64,000 bases of DNA. Origin: Ochrobactrum sp. Q0168 (lineage in GTDB: Bacteria; Pseudomonadota; Alphaproteobacteria; Rhizobiales; Rhizobiaceae). Position 1 is the stretch's first letter. The number at the start of each line of letters is the position of its first letter. The notes under the pieces were generated by a model, which saw nothing but the letters and a program-made list of their open reading frames with translations, had not been told where the DNA came from and searched no databases. The translations under genes were made by a program, and so were the position numbers. Location: assembly GCF_016427605.1 (NCBI RefSeq), contig NZ_JAELXQ010000012.1, forward strand, positions 1 to 64,000. Reading direction: 5' to 3'. Below, piece after piece: positions 32,415-41,481 of this stretch.

Positions 32415-33559
32415 AACTCAAGACTGTAATCATTGGCGGTTCCAACACCGTCATGCTGCCCGGCTATCTGCCGACCCTGCTTTTTACCATGGCGCGCCGC
32501 GGGGGGGGGCTGGGTATTGTAGCGGATCTCGCGGTTGGCGGCACGACGAGCGCCTTCGGCCTTTACCAGCTGAAGATTTTCGAGCAGCTCGAAGATTGCG
32601 AACTGCTGCTGATCGAATATGCGATCAATGATGCATTTGTTTATGGCGATGAGCGCAGGCCTTTCCGCCATTGGGCGCGGTTCTATGAAGGGATTATCCG
32701 TTACGCGTTGGAACGCAATCCGAACCTGCGCATCGCAACGCTCGTCTTCGGCGCGCGCAACGGGTCGTTTCTGAACTCGGTTCCCTCCATTGATGCGGGC
32801 ATTAATTATATTTCGCAGTGGTATGGCACGATCTGCGCCGATGTCTCGCGCATGCTGATGCAGCAATATGGCCGCGATGCCGTGACCCACCCGTCTTTCT
32901 ATCTCGATCAGGGCCATTATTCGCGCCCCGTCGCTACCGCCATCGTTGCCAATCTGATTGCCGATGTGCTGGAACCGGCGCTTTCCGCGCCCCATCGGCC
33001 AAAGGCGCTGCCCTTTGCCATCGATCCGGACCATTTTGCCAATGCACGCGCGCTCAGCGGCGTGCAGCTTAGCAAACGTCTGGGGCGCGTTCCAGTGGAG
33101 TATAGCAACCGCCGCTTTTCCATTTCCGCCCTGAACCTCGGCAATGAGCGCATGCGCTTTGAAGTGGAGAACGGCCAGTTGCTGGCGGTTGGCTATGTCT
33201 GCGATCCACGCACGTCACCGCTTGATGTGCGCATCGGTGACGAGTTGCACCGCGCTGCCATGATGAAAGGCGGTGTGCGTGATGGAACCTACAAGTTCCT
33301 CGCCTCAATGCTTAGCTTCGAGTTTCTCTATGGTGCCAGTCTGCTTGATGCGCGGGGCAATGTGGCGTTGACACTTTCTAGTGCGGATAGTGATGTGGAG
33401 CATAAGCTGCACGTTCCGAAAGACAGTGTTCGTCAGGATGAACTGCCAGCTGAACCGGTTTTGCCGATCTCCGGCATATTGTTCTCCGGCAATCTGAAAG
33501 TCATGTCTTTGGAAAAGAAAGTCGTGATGAGCGAGCCCATTTCGGAAGCTGCGCAATAG
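32411..33559 (+). CDS. SGNH/GDSL-like hydrolase of the polysaccharide locus
   Basis: A 382-residue cytoplasmic-looking protein (no signal peptide). Its first 190 residues follow the SGNH plan: block I KTVIIGGSNTVM with Ser in GGSN, a glycine block AVGGTTSAF, block III EYAINDAF with Asn, and block V YLDQGHYSRP with the His. Asp in the usual DxxH is replaced by Gln (DQGH), though the preceding Asp may serve. The C-terminal half is beta-rich and unassigned. A likely role is O-acetyl transfer to, or removal from, sugars. Near codon 30 lies a run of nine G (32501-32509), a possible slippage site. It is the last gene of the rightward operon and converges with pbpC, 3 bp away. Confidence 0.65.
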   Translation: MKLKTVIIGGSNTVMLPGYLPTLLFTMARRGGGLGIVADLAVGGTTSAFGLYQLKIFEQLEDCELLLIEYAINDAFVYGDERRPFRHWARFYEGIIRYALERNPNLRIATLVFGARNGSFLNSVPSIDAGINYISQWYGTICADVSRMLMQQYGRDAVTHPSFYLDQGHYSRPVATAIVANLIADVLEPALSAPHRPKALPFAIDPDHFANARALSGVQLSKRLGRVPVEYSNRRFSISALNLGNERMRFEVENGQLLAVGYVCDPRTSPLDVRIGDELHRAAMMKGGVRDGTYKFLASMLSFEFLYGASLLDARGNVALTLSSADSDVEHKLHVPKDSVRQDELPAEPVLPISGILFSGNLKVMSLEKKVVMSEPISEAAQ

Positions 33560-33562
33560 ACA

Positions 33563-35647
33563 TTACTCGACGAAAATCTTGACGCTTGCCGCACGGCCCG
33601 CGGAATCGATGACGGTCAGGGTTGAATAGCCAGTACCGTCCGGTTGCCAGGTGGCGGTGCGGCGGCGTTCAGGTTCTGCGACGGGCTTGCCGTTGGCGAG
33701 CCAGCGAAACGGTGCGCGGCCACCCTGCAATTTCAGCACGAGCGGCGATGCGGTTTCAGTCAGTGCTTTCAAGTCCACATGTGCGCCTTCGGGCGGAAAG
33801 ATAATGCGCGGCGCTGGTTCTGTTGCCGCCTTCAACACCGGAAGTGGATCGCTGGCCGATGAAAACCGCGTCTGCGTTACCGGCAGGTCTGCACGTGCCG
33901 TGCGGAATGCTCCCGCTGGCGCGCGCGGCAACGGCACGGAAACCACGCCCGACTTGACGAATGCATCAAACAGGATCGGCGCGGCGGACGCATAGCCGGC
34001 AAGCCCCGGCACGGAGCCGCCATCGGCGCGGCCAACCCATACGCCGAGAACATAACGCCCGTCATAGCCGACCGACCACGCGTCGCGATATCCATAGGAT
34101 GTGCCGGTCTTGTAGGCGAGGCCCCGGCGCGGTGCACCTTGCGGCGGCACGACACCAGCCAGAATATCTCCGATCTGCCATGACGCCTGTTCGGTGAGAA
34201 TGGGGCCGGAGGGTTGTGTCGGCTCAGCCGTTTCGGTTCCGTCGCGCAAGGCGGCGCCACGCCCGCCATTGGCAAGCCCGGTATAGAGCTGCACCAGATC
34301 GCGCAGGCTGATCCCGGCGCCGCCAAGCCCGATGGCGAGACCGGGCGGCTCGTTCTTCGGCAATTGCAGATTGACGCCCGCCTGCCGGAAGCGCGTGGTC
34401 AAACGGGCAGGGCCAATAGCATCCAGCAGGCTGACGGTCGGCACGTTCAGCGACATTTGCAACGCCTGTCTTATGCTGACATCGCCCTGATAGCTCATGT
34501 CGAAATTGCGCGGACGATAACCGGCAAAGTCCTGCGGGCGGTCTTCGATAATGGTTTCCTGCGCGATCATGCCCTGTTCGAAGGCAAGCCCATAGATGAA
34601 GGGTTTCAGCGTCGATCCGGGCGAGCGCACGGCGCGGGTCATATCGATCCAGCCTTGCCGTCTGCCATCGAAATAATTCGCCGATCCGACTTCGCCAAGA
34701 ATATTGCCATTGCGGCTGTCGGCCAGAACCATGGCCACCGAAACTTTAGAGCCGAGTTTCGATGCCGCCTCCCGGGCCGAAGCTTCGAGACCACGCTGGA
34801 CGGATTTCTTCAGCGTCAGTGTGTGACGGGCTTCAGTCGGCGCTTTCTTCAGCGCCAGATCGGCAAAATGGGCAGCAAGTGCTGGCAGAGCATGACGCGT
34901 GGCGGAAATGGCCTCGCGCTTGCCGCGTTGGGCTTCGTCGGCGGTCAGAACATCGGCCTGAACCATCCGTGTTAAAACGCGATCACGCGCTGCGCGCGCG
35001 GTGCTGGCGGCGCGGTCCGGGCGACGACGTTCCGGCAATTGCGGCAGGGCGACCAGTATTGCGGCTTCCGATGTGGTAAGCCGCAGCGGTTCCTTGCCGA
35101 AATAGGCAAGTGACGCCGACCGCACGCCTTCTAGATTACCGCCATAGGGGGCGAGCGTCAGATAGCGCTCCAATATTTGGTCCTTGCTTAGACGGCGCTC
35201 AATCTGCACGGCGCGGGCAAGCTGGCGGAATTTGGAGCCGAAGCTGCGGCTTTCGCGTGGTTCAATCAACCGGGCGAGCTGCATCGAGAGGGTGGAGCCA
35301 CCTGACACGATACGCCGGTTACCGGCAAGCTGCACCGCTGCGCGCGCCAACGCCCATAGATCGATACCACTGTGATCGTAGAACCGCTTATCCTCATAGG
35401 CGATCATCATTTTCACGAATTTCGTGTCGACATCTTCAATGCGCGTGTTGAGCCGCCAATAGCCGTCCGGTGTCGCATAGGCCCGTAACAATTCGCCGTC
35501 TCGATCCATCACTTCGGTGGAGATGGTCAGGCGTTCAGGTAAGGGTGGAGGAAAAGCGCGGTCAAGCCAGTCAAGGCTGACCGTCGCAAGAGCGGCGATG
35601 CCGAGAATTGCGGCACCGCCAATCGCTATTTTCCAACGCCGTTTCAT
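33563..35647 (-). CDS. pbpC: Penicillin-binding protein 1C
   Basis: A 694-residue class A penicillin-binding protein for peptidoglycan glycan polymerisation and cross-linking. It has an N-terminal anchor (residues 7-25) and a GT51 transglycosylase domain with AYEDKRFYDHSGID and GGSTLSMQLARL. The transpeptidase domain has SPGSTLKPFIYG (SxxK), MSLNVP (SxN) and AYKTGTSYG (KTG). A C-terminal beta domain of about 100 residues is the BiPBP_C type found in PBP1C. It lies directly downstream of the alpha-2-macroglobulin gene, with 28 bp between them, the conserved pairing seen in many Gram-negative bacteria. Confidence 0.93.
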   Translation of the reverse strand: MKRRWKIAIGGAAILGIAALATVSLDWLDRAFPPPLPERLTISTEVMDRDGELLRAYATPDGYWRLNTRIEDVDTKFVKMMIAYEDKRFYDHSGIDLWALARAAVQLAGNRRIVSGGSTLSMQLARLIEPRESRSFGSKFRQLARAVQIERRLSKDQILERYLTLAPYGGNLEGVRSASLAYFGKEPLRLTTSEAAILVALPQLPERRRPDRAASTARAARDRVLTRMVQADVLTADEAQRGKREAISATRHALPALAAHFADLALKKAPTEARHTLTLKKSVQRGLEASAREAASKLGSKVSVAMVLADSRNGNILGEVGSANYFDGRRQGWIDMTRAVRSPGSTLKPFIYGLAFEQGMIAQETIIEDRPQDFAGYRPRNFDMSYQGDVSIRQALQMSLNVPTVSLLDAIGPARLTTRFRQAGVNLQLPKNEPPGLAIGLGGAGISLRDLVQLYTGLANGGRGAALRDGTETAEPTQPSGPILTEQASWQIGDILAGVVPPQGAPRRGLAYKTGTSYGYRDAWSVGYDGRYVLGVWVGRADGGSVPGLAGYASAAPILFDAFVKSGVVSVPLPRAPAGAFRTARADLPVTQTRFSSASDPLPVLKAATEPAPRIIFPPEGAHVDLKALTETASPLVLKLQGGRAPFRWLANGKPVAEPERRRTATWQPDGTGYSTLTVIDSAGRAASVKIFVE

Positions 35648-35675
35648 GTGTTGATCATGGCCTCACCGAAAACGG

Positions 35676-38600
35676 TCAGGGCGCAGTCACCTCCATCATT
35701 CCGGTCGAAGTGCGGGCGGAATATTGCGGACGGTACATGTCTTCGACGGTGGCCGCGGGATGGGTGTAAAGCCCCGGCGTTACCGCACGCACCACATAAG
35801 CAAGTACGATCTGCTTTTTCTCGCCTGCCGAACGGTCGAATGCTGCGACAAAGCGATCATCGCGGAATTCGAGATGCGCGGCTTCGGTGCTTTCAAGCCA
35901 CGGGAAATTGCCGAGATCGGCACTGGAAACCAGACCCGGATTGTCGATCTCCAGACCGGCTGGCAGAAGATCGGTGACCAGCAGGCGCGACTGCCATTGT
36001 TGCAGATCGTCGATCTTCAGCACCACAACGAAACGCTCGTTCTGGTTGATGCTGGTGATATTCGCTTCCTGCCCGTCGAGCGTGTAATAGGCGCGCTCGA
36101 TGTTGAAGCCTTCGCCACCGGCAGGCAGTGATTGCGCAGGCGGCGCAACGGCTGTCACCACGGCGTCCACGGCATCGCTGCCCCGGTTCGTTACGACAAG
36201 CGGCTGTGCTTCAAGCGCGTTGCCGTTGACGCGTTCGGAGAAAGCGCCTTCATGGGCCGTGCCGTTAATGTCGAGATTGATCGCGGCATTGTTCTCCTTG
36301 AGACCACGGGCTGCGAGTAGCATCCAGGCCTGATCCTGCGTGCTGAGATATTTCGCCTGGTCGCGTTCGTAACCAACCAGCGTGACGAGTGATGGCAGCA
36401 CTTTCGGTGCGGGCTTGCTTTCTGCGGCCAGTGCCAGCATGGCCGCACCATCACGCAACCGCGAACCATAATCGGAGCGATTATAGTCGAACGCTGTGTT
36501 GGTGCTTGCGCGGTCGAGGGCGACGTTGAACACCCGATCCGAACGCTGCTGGTCGCCGTAAAGCGCCAGACCTGCGGCCAGCTGGGCAATTGCCATCGGG
36601 CTTGCAAAGTTATCGAGCTGCGTATCCGCGTAGTAACGCAGATCGCCGACTGATGCCTTCTTATTGCGCGCCAACACATAGAGCGAATAGGCGATCTCGT
36701 TGCCGCGATCCTTGGCGTCAGTCGTATAGCCAAGCGCGTTTTGCAGGTTCGACAGCGCCGAAAGCAGGGCTTCCTGTGGAACCACATAACCCTTTTCCCG
36801 GGCACGGGTGAGGAAGTCGGTGACATAGGCGTCGAGCCAAAGATCACCAGAACCCGGTCCCCACAGGCCGAACGAACCGGACGAAGACTGATAGCTCAGC
36901 ACGCGATAGATGGCGTCCTGCACGCGCTTCTTCAGTTCGTCCTGATCGCCAAGACCAGCACTTGCTTCGGAGCCAGCCGCCATTTCGCTCAGATAAAGCA
37001 AGGGGAGGGCGCGGCTCGTCGTCTGCTCGGCGCAACCATATGGATAGCGGTCGAGCGCCATCAGAAGCGACGGCACGTCGAACGCTGCGCTGCGGGTGAT
37101 ACCGACGCTGACGAAAGCACCGTCGAGCAGGCTTTCCGACAGCAGGCCGCCATCAATCTTGAGGCTGCCGCCATTGGCCGGAAGGCTGACCACCTGACGC
37201 GTCGTGACCGGCAGATCGACCGGGCGCACCGGTAGCGACAAGTTCTGTTCGATGGATAGTCCGGCATCATTGGCAAGGCGTATCGTAATATTGCCCTGTC
37301 CCGTCTTCTGCGCGTTGAGCGGCACGGCGACCGATTGGCGTTTGCCACCGGCAAGCGCAAGCGTGTCAGGATAAGAGCCGATTTCCGTGCCGAGATTGTC
37401 GCTCGTTTCGACGCTCAGACGGTAATTTCCGTCAGGTGCGTCCGTATTGGCGATATCGAGGCGCAGTGTTGCCTGATCACCCGGCGCCATGAAGCGCGGC
37501 AGGCCAGCCGTAATGACAACCGGATCGCGCACGATCACATCGCTGGATGCGTGGCCCACGGCCTTAGCTGTCCAGGCCACGGCCATAACGCGGACGGTGC
37601 CGTTGAACTGCGGGATATCGAAATCAACGGTTGCCTTGCCATCGCTATCCAGCTCGACAGGGCCAGAGAAGAGAGCAACCAGCTTTTCGGTCGGCGGGCT
37701 GCCTTCCGCAGCCATGTTGCCGCCGTCACCGCCGGTGCGCAGCTTGCCGGTGGTACCCAGCGAACCGTCGATAAGGCGTCCATACATGTCGCGCAGTTCA
37801 AGGCCAAGCTGGCGCTGGCCGAAGAACCAGTTTTCCGGGTTCGGGGCCTGATAACGGGTCAGGTTCAAAATGCCGACATCGACGGCGGCAACCATGACAT
37901 AGGCCTGCTCGCCGCCAGCATTTTCCACCGAAACGGGAACCGAGAGCGTACCGCGTGGAGTGATCTTCTCCGGTGGCGTCAGCGTGACGGCCAGTTGTTT
38001 GTCGGCGGGATCGACCTTCAGCCATTTAAGGCCGATGGCGCGAGCCGGCATGCGGCTTTCCTGCGCGCTGCCCGGACGGAAGAGCGTTGCGGTGACATAA
38101 GCGCCAGCGCCCCAGTCTTCGCCAACTGGAATGTCGATGGTTGCACCGTCAGCCGATACGCTCTCGCTGATGGTCGTCAGCAGCTTTTCCGCGCCGATGG
38201 TGATCAGCAGCTCACCGGCAAAACGCGGGCTGACCTTCAGCTTCGCGGTTTCACCGGCTGCGTAATGATCCTTGTCGAGCGCGATTTCGAGACCGTCGGG
38301 CGTTTCCGTCGAAGTCGCGGCCACATACCAGCCTGCGTCGAATTCGTAGCTCGAAGCCGGACCGGATGCATCGCCGGTTTCGATTTCAAGGCGATAGCGG
38401 CCCCAGTCGACCGGCTGGGTGATGCTGGCTTCCGCATCGGCCTTGAGGTCAATCTTGCCGGTTGCGACCGACTTGGTGAAGGTGACCGGCTCGTAGTTCC
38501 AGCTATTGCCGCTGCGATACCATTGGTAATTGCGCTCAACCTTTACCAGCGACCAGACGGCGCCATCAAGGTTGGTGCGGTTGCCCTTGGCATCCGAAGC

Positions 38601-41210
38601 GATGAAGCTGAATTTTGCAGTGCCGCCTTGCGGAACTTCGTCACCGGAGAAATCCGGTCGGATGCCGATCATCGATCCTTGCGGACGAACAGCAAGGTCG
38701 AGCTTGCGTTCCACAGCACGACCGCCGCTTTCGCGCATGCGAACGGTGACGGCTGCATTGATCAGACGGGTGGTGGATGGCAGGTCATCGATCACGACCG
38801 GGAAGGTCGCCTTGCCATCGTCGCCTACCTTGGGCAACTGATCCAGCGGCAGGCGGGTGGCTTCGCCCAGACCTTCGTCGGCCAGCCCGAAATAATAGCC
38901 CTTGAAACGGTCCCAGTCGCGCTTGGTCGAAAGCGTGACTTCGCCTTCCAGCGCCAGTCCGGCGGCGGGCGCACCATAGAGGAAGCGGCCATCGACGGTT
39001 ACATTGGCAGCTTCGCCGCTGGCGATTTCCGGCTTGTCCGATGTCAGGTCGAACTCGATGCGGTCCGGCACGAAATCTTCAACCAGGAACATCTGCGAGG
39101 CGACCGCCGGTTGCTTGGGGTCGGTGTAGATGTTCAGGTTCCATGTGCCGCGCATGGCATTGGCGGCCAATGTCAGGTCGACGGAATGCCCGCCAGCCTT
39201 GCTGCTATCCGATACAAGGCGACGATCTTCCACGCCGTCCGGGCGTGTGAAGATGAAGGTCAGCGGCAGATTATCCACGGCGAGCGACGCATCATCCCGG
39301 GCAAGGGCTGCGGCATGAACCACTTCGCCTGCACGATAGATGCCGCGTTCGGTCCAGGCATAAACGTCGAGCGCTTTCGGGGCGGCACGACCGGTGACAC
39401 CGCGGTCAGAAAGATCGAAGCCTGCGCGCGCCATGTCGAGGAAGACGAAATCATCTTCACCCTGATTGGCCATCAGCACGGCGGGAACCATGCCGTCGGA
39501 GCCACGGGTGAGGCCTGCGGTAAAGGTGGCGCGGCCGTCGCTGTCGGTGGTCGCTTCACCAAGCACTTCGTTATTGCGAGCCAGCAATGTCAGCTTGACG
39601 CCGGAAAGCGGCTCCGCCGCTTCGAGCGAACGCGCGAAGATATTGATGCCGTCCTGACCCGTATAGGTCGAAAGCCCGATATCCGAAACGACGAACCATT
39701 GCGTCGCCTTGGTGTCATAGCTTTCGCCGCTCGCCTTGATCGGTTCTGCCGTCAGCACATAGACGCCGGGCTTGCGCTGCGGCAGTGCTTCATCAATCGG
39801 AAAACTGGTGGTGACTTCCTTGTTCAGCTCACCGCCAGCCGTTTCGATCTCGCCCTCCCAGACCGGTGCGCCCATCTGGTCGGAAATAGTGCTGACGTCA
39901 TAACCGTCGAGCTGACGCAGAAACTGATAGCCGGACAGAAGCTGCGCCAGCGAGCGATCTCCGATGCGATAGAGCTTGACCTTGGCCGCATCCATATTGA
40001 CGCTGACCAGCGGAATGCCGCGACGCGCCTTGGCAGGCAGCACAAAGCTGTCGCCGGTAAAGCGTACCGATGGTGCACGGTCCTGCACATAGACGGAAAG
40101 CGTTACCGGCGCTGGCAGTGTTTCGCCAATGGCGGCAGGCAAACCGGCGCGGAAGGTGACGCTATAGGTGTGGCCATGTTCCAGACCTTCGACGCAGATC
40201 TGGCGATCCTTGGCTTCAATGGCCTTGGGTGCGGCGCTGTCCAGCGTCACGAAGGTCGAATAATCGGTGCCGCTCTTGACCAGTTCTTCGGAAAACTGCG
40301 CGCAGATGCGCGGCGATGCGTTGTCGTTATCGACACTGTGGTCGACGATGCGGAAACCTTTGCGTGCCTTGAGGTCTTCATAGGCAGCGCGAACGGAAGC
40401 CGAATTGACGAGATTGAGGCTCGCATCATAGGCCTGAAGGGCAGGACGGGACAATTCGCGACGGTCAAGCGCCTGCGCCATCGCATTCAGGGCATCGGCG
40501 CGCGCGGCCTTGCTGCGCGAAGTCTGATAGCCGTTCCATGCTGCCGATGTGGCGTCGCGCTTGAACTTGGCCGTCTCTTCGCTGTTGGAAGGTTCTGTTG
40601 CCAAAGTGGCGAGAGCCAACCCAGTCCAGAGCGTGCTGTCGTCGGGCGAAGCGCCGGCTGCGGCGGCAAATTTCTCCATCGCCGTGCGCGGGTCGCTATT
40701 GGCGAGCGCCGTGGCCGCATCCGCCTTCAGCGTGCTGAGGCCTTCGTTACTGTCCGCAGCCAGAATAGTGGTGCGGAAACGGCGGGCTTCATCGACAAGA
40801 TTTTCGGCGAAGAAGGTAATGGCCGGTGGTGCGCCGATATCTGCCTTGGCTGTATCCCTGGCCGCGCCCGATACGACCTTACCGGCGATGGAGCCAACTG
40901 AAGGATTGAGCTTGTTGAAATCCGTCTTAAGGAAGCACCATTTGACCTTCGGATTATAGGTGAAGGCGCGGCAGGCATTGTCACCGAGGCAGGTGCTCTT
41001 GCACTGGTCCAGCGTCACGTTCTTCTGGGTGCGCAGGTCGAAGCCGAAGTAATCGCCATCGTCGGTGATCTCGATACGGCGCGTTTCGGCGGCGTTCGAC
41101 GGAGCGGGCGCAATGGCAAGCCCGGCAGTCAAACCGGTGATTGCACAGAGCGTCAGAAAAACCTGTGCCCAAAGCGGGCGTCCGTGCTGCCGTTTGAAAC
41201 CGTTAAGCAT
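35676..41210 (-). CDS. yfhM: Bacterial alpha-2-macroglobulin family protein with N-terminal PAN domain
   Basis: A giant periplasmic protease inhibitor thought to trap invading proteases and protect the cell envelope with PBP1C. From the ATG at 41210 (GGAGAGG before it; a frame start at 41243 lacks support) it has 1844 residues. A signal peptide ends near APAPSNAAETRR with no lipobox cysteine, unlike the lipoprotein form in E. coli. A cysteine-rich PAN/apple-like region follows (TLDQCKSTCLGDNACRAFTY). The macroglobulin beta domains come next. The thioester site YGCAEQTTSRALPLLYLSE is near residue 1390, and the GCAEQ motif is intact. It is upstream of and probably cotranscribed with pbpC. Confidence 0.9.
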   Translation of the reverse strand: MLNGFKRQHGRPLWAQVFLTLCAITGLTAGLAIAPAPSNAAETRRIEITDDGDYFGFDLRTQKNVTLDQCKSTCLGDNACRAFTYNPKVKWCFLKTDFNKLNPSVGSIAGKVVSGAARDTAKADIGAPPAITFFAENLVDEARRFRTTILAADSNEGLSTLKADAATALANSDPRTAMEKFAAAAGASPDDSTLWTGLALATLATEPSNSEETAKFKRDATSAAWNGYQTSRSKAARADALNAMAQALDRRELSRPALQAYDASLNLVNSASVRAAYEDLKARKGFRIVDHSVDNDNASPRICAQFSEELVKSGTDYSTFVTLDSAAPKAIEAKDRQICVEGLEHGHTYSVTFRAGLPAAIGETLPAPVTLSVYVQDRAPSVRFTGDSFVLPAKARRGIPLVSVNMDAAKVKLYRIGDRSLAQLLSGYQFLRQLDGYDVSTISDQMGAPVWEGEIETAGGELNKEVTTSFPIDEALPQRKPGVYVLTAEPIKASGESYDTKATQWFVVSDIGLSTYTGQDGINIFARSLEAAEPLSGVKLTLLARNNEVLGEATTDSDGRATFTAGLTRGSDGMVPAVLMANQGEDDFVFLDMARAGFDLSDRGVTGRAAPKALDVYAWTERGIYRAGEVVHAAALARDDASLAVDNLPLTFIFTRPDGVEDRRLVSDSSKAGGHSVDLTLAANAMRGTWNLNIYTDPKQPAVASQMFLVEDFVPDRIEFDLTSDKPEIASGEAANVTVDGRFLYGAPAAGLALEGEVTLSTKRDWDRFKGYYFGLADEGLGEATRLPLDQLPKVGDDGKATFPVVIDDLPSTTRLINAAVTVRMRESGGRAVERKLDLAVRPQGSMIGIRPDFSGDEVPQGGTAKFSFIASDAKGNRTNLDGAVWSLVKVERNYQWYRSGNSWNYEPVTFTKSVATGKIDLKADAEASITQPVDWGRYRLEIETGDASGPASSYEFDAGWYVAATSTETPDGLEIALDKDHYAAGETAKLKVSPRFAGELLITIGAEKLLTTISESVSADGATIDIPVGEDWGAGAYVTATLFRPGSAQESRMPARAIGLKWLKVDPADKQLAVTLTPPEKITPRGTLSVPVSVENAGGEQAYVMVAAVDVGILNLTRYQAPNPENWFFGQRQLGLELRDMYGRLIDGSLGTTGKLRTGGDGGNMAAEGSPPTEKLVALFSGPVELDSDGKATVDFDIPQFNGTVRVMAVAWTAKAVGHASSDVIVRDPVVITAGLPRFMAPGDQATLRLDIANTDAPDGNYRLSVETSDNLGTEIGSYPDTLALAGGKRQSVAVPLNAQKTGQGNITIRLANDAGLSIEQNLSLPVRPVDLPVTTRQVVSLPANGGSLKIDGGLLSESLLDGAFVSVGITRSAAFDVPSLLMALDRYPYGCAEQTTSRALPLLYLSEMAAGSEASAGLGDQDELKKRVQDAIYRVLSYQSSSGSFGLWGPGSGDLWLDAYVTDFLTRAREKGYVVPQEALLSALSNLQNALGYTTDAKDRGNEIAYSLYVLARNKKASVGDLRYYADTQLDNFASPMAIAQLAAGLALYGDQQRSDRVFNVALDRASTNTAFDYNRSDYGSRLRDGAAMLALAAESKPAPKVLPSLVTLVGYERDQAKYLSTQDQAWMLLAARGLKENNAAINLDINGTAHEGAFSERVNGNALEAQPLVVTNRGSDAVDAVVTAVAPPAQSLPAGGEGFNIERAYYTLDGQEANITSINQNERFVVVLKIDDLQQWQSRLLVTDLLPAGLEIDNPGLVSSADLGNFPWLESTEAAHLEFRDDRFVAAFDRSAGEKKQIVLAYVVRAVTPGLYTHPAATVEDMYRPQYSARTSTGMMEVTAP

Positions 41211-41481
41211 TTGCCTCTCCTTGCGATTTCGGTGCCCGACCAATGTCCCCTGGCAGAGCGGAAAGAATCCGCGTCATGTGAAGCTTGCGCACAACCCTGA
41301 GTCAAGCTGCTTCGCTAATATATACAATGTTCTATTATCATCACCCGCAATTATGACGGCTGTTCTGTGACGTGCAAATTGAATGAGACGTGTCGCGATT
41401 GAGACTGAACCTTACCGCCATCGCCGTTACGCTTTCAGTTTCTGGCATCTTCGTTTGTTGTCCAACCTGGAGGAGGTAGAC

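Noticed and set aside
37335-40901. Long open frame of 1188 codons on the plus strand
   Set aside because: It lies entirely antisense to the alpha-2-macroglobulin gene, has the low-complexity, Arg/His/Ala-rich look of a codon-bias shadow, and shows no domain or ribosome site.
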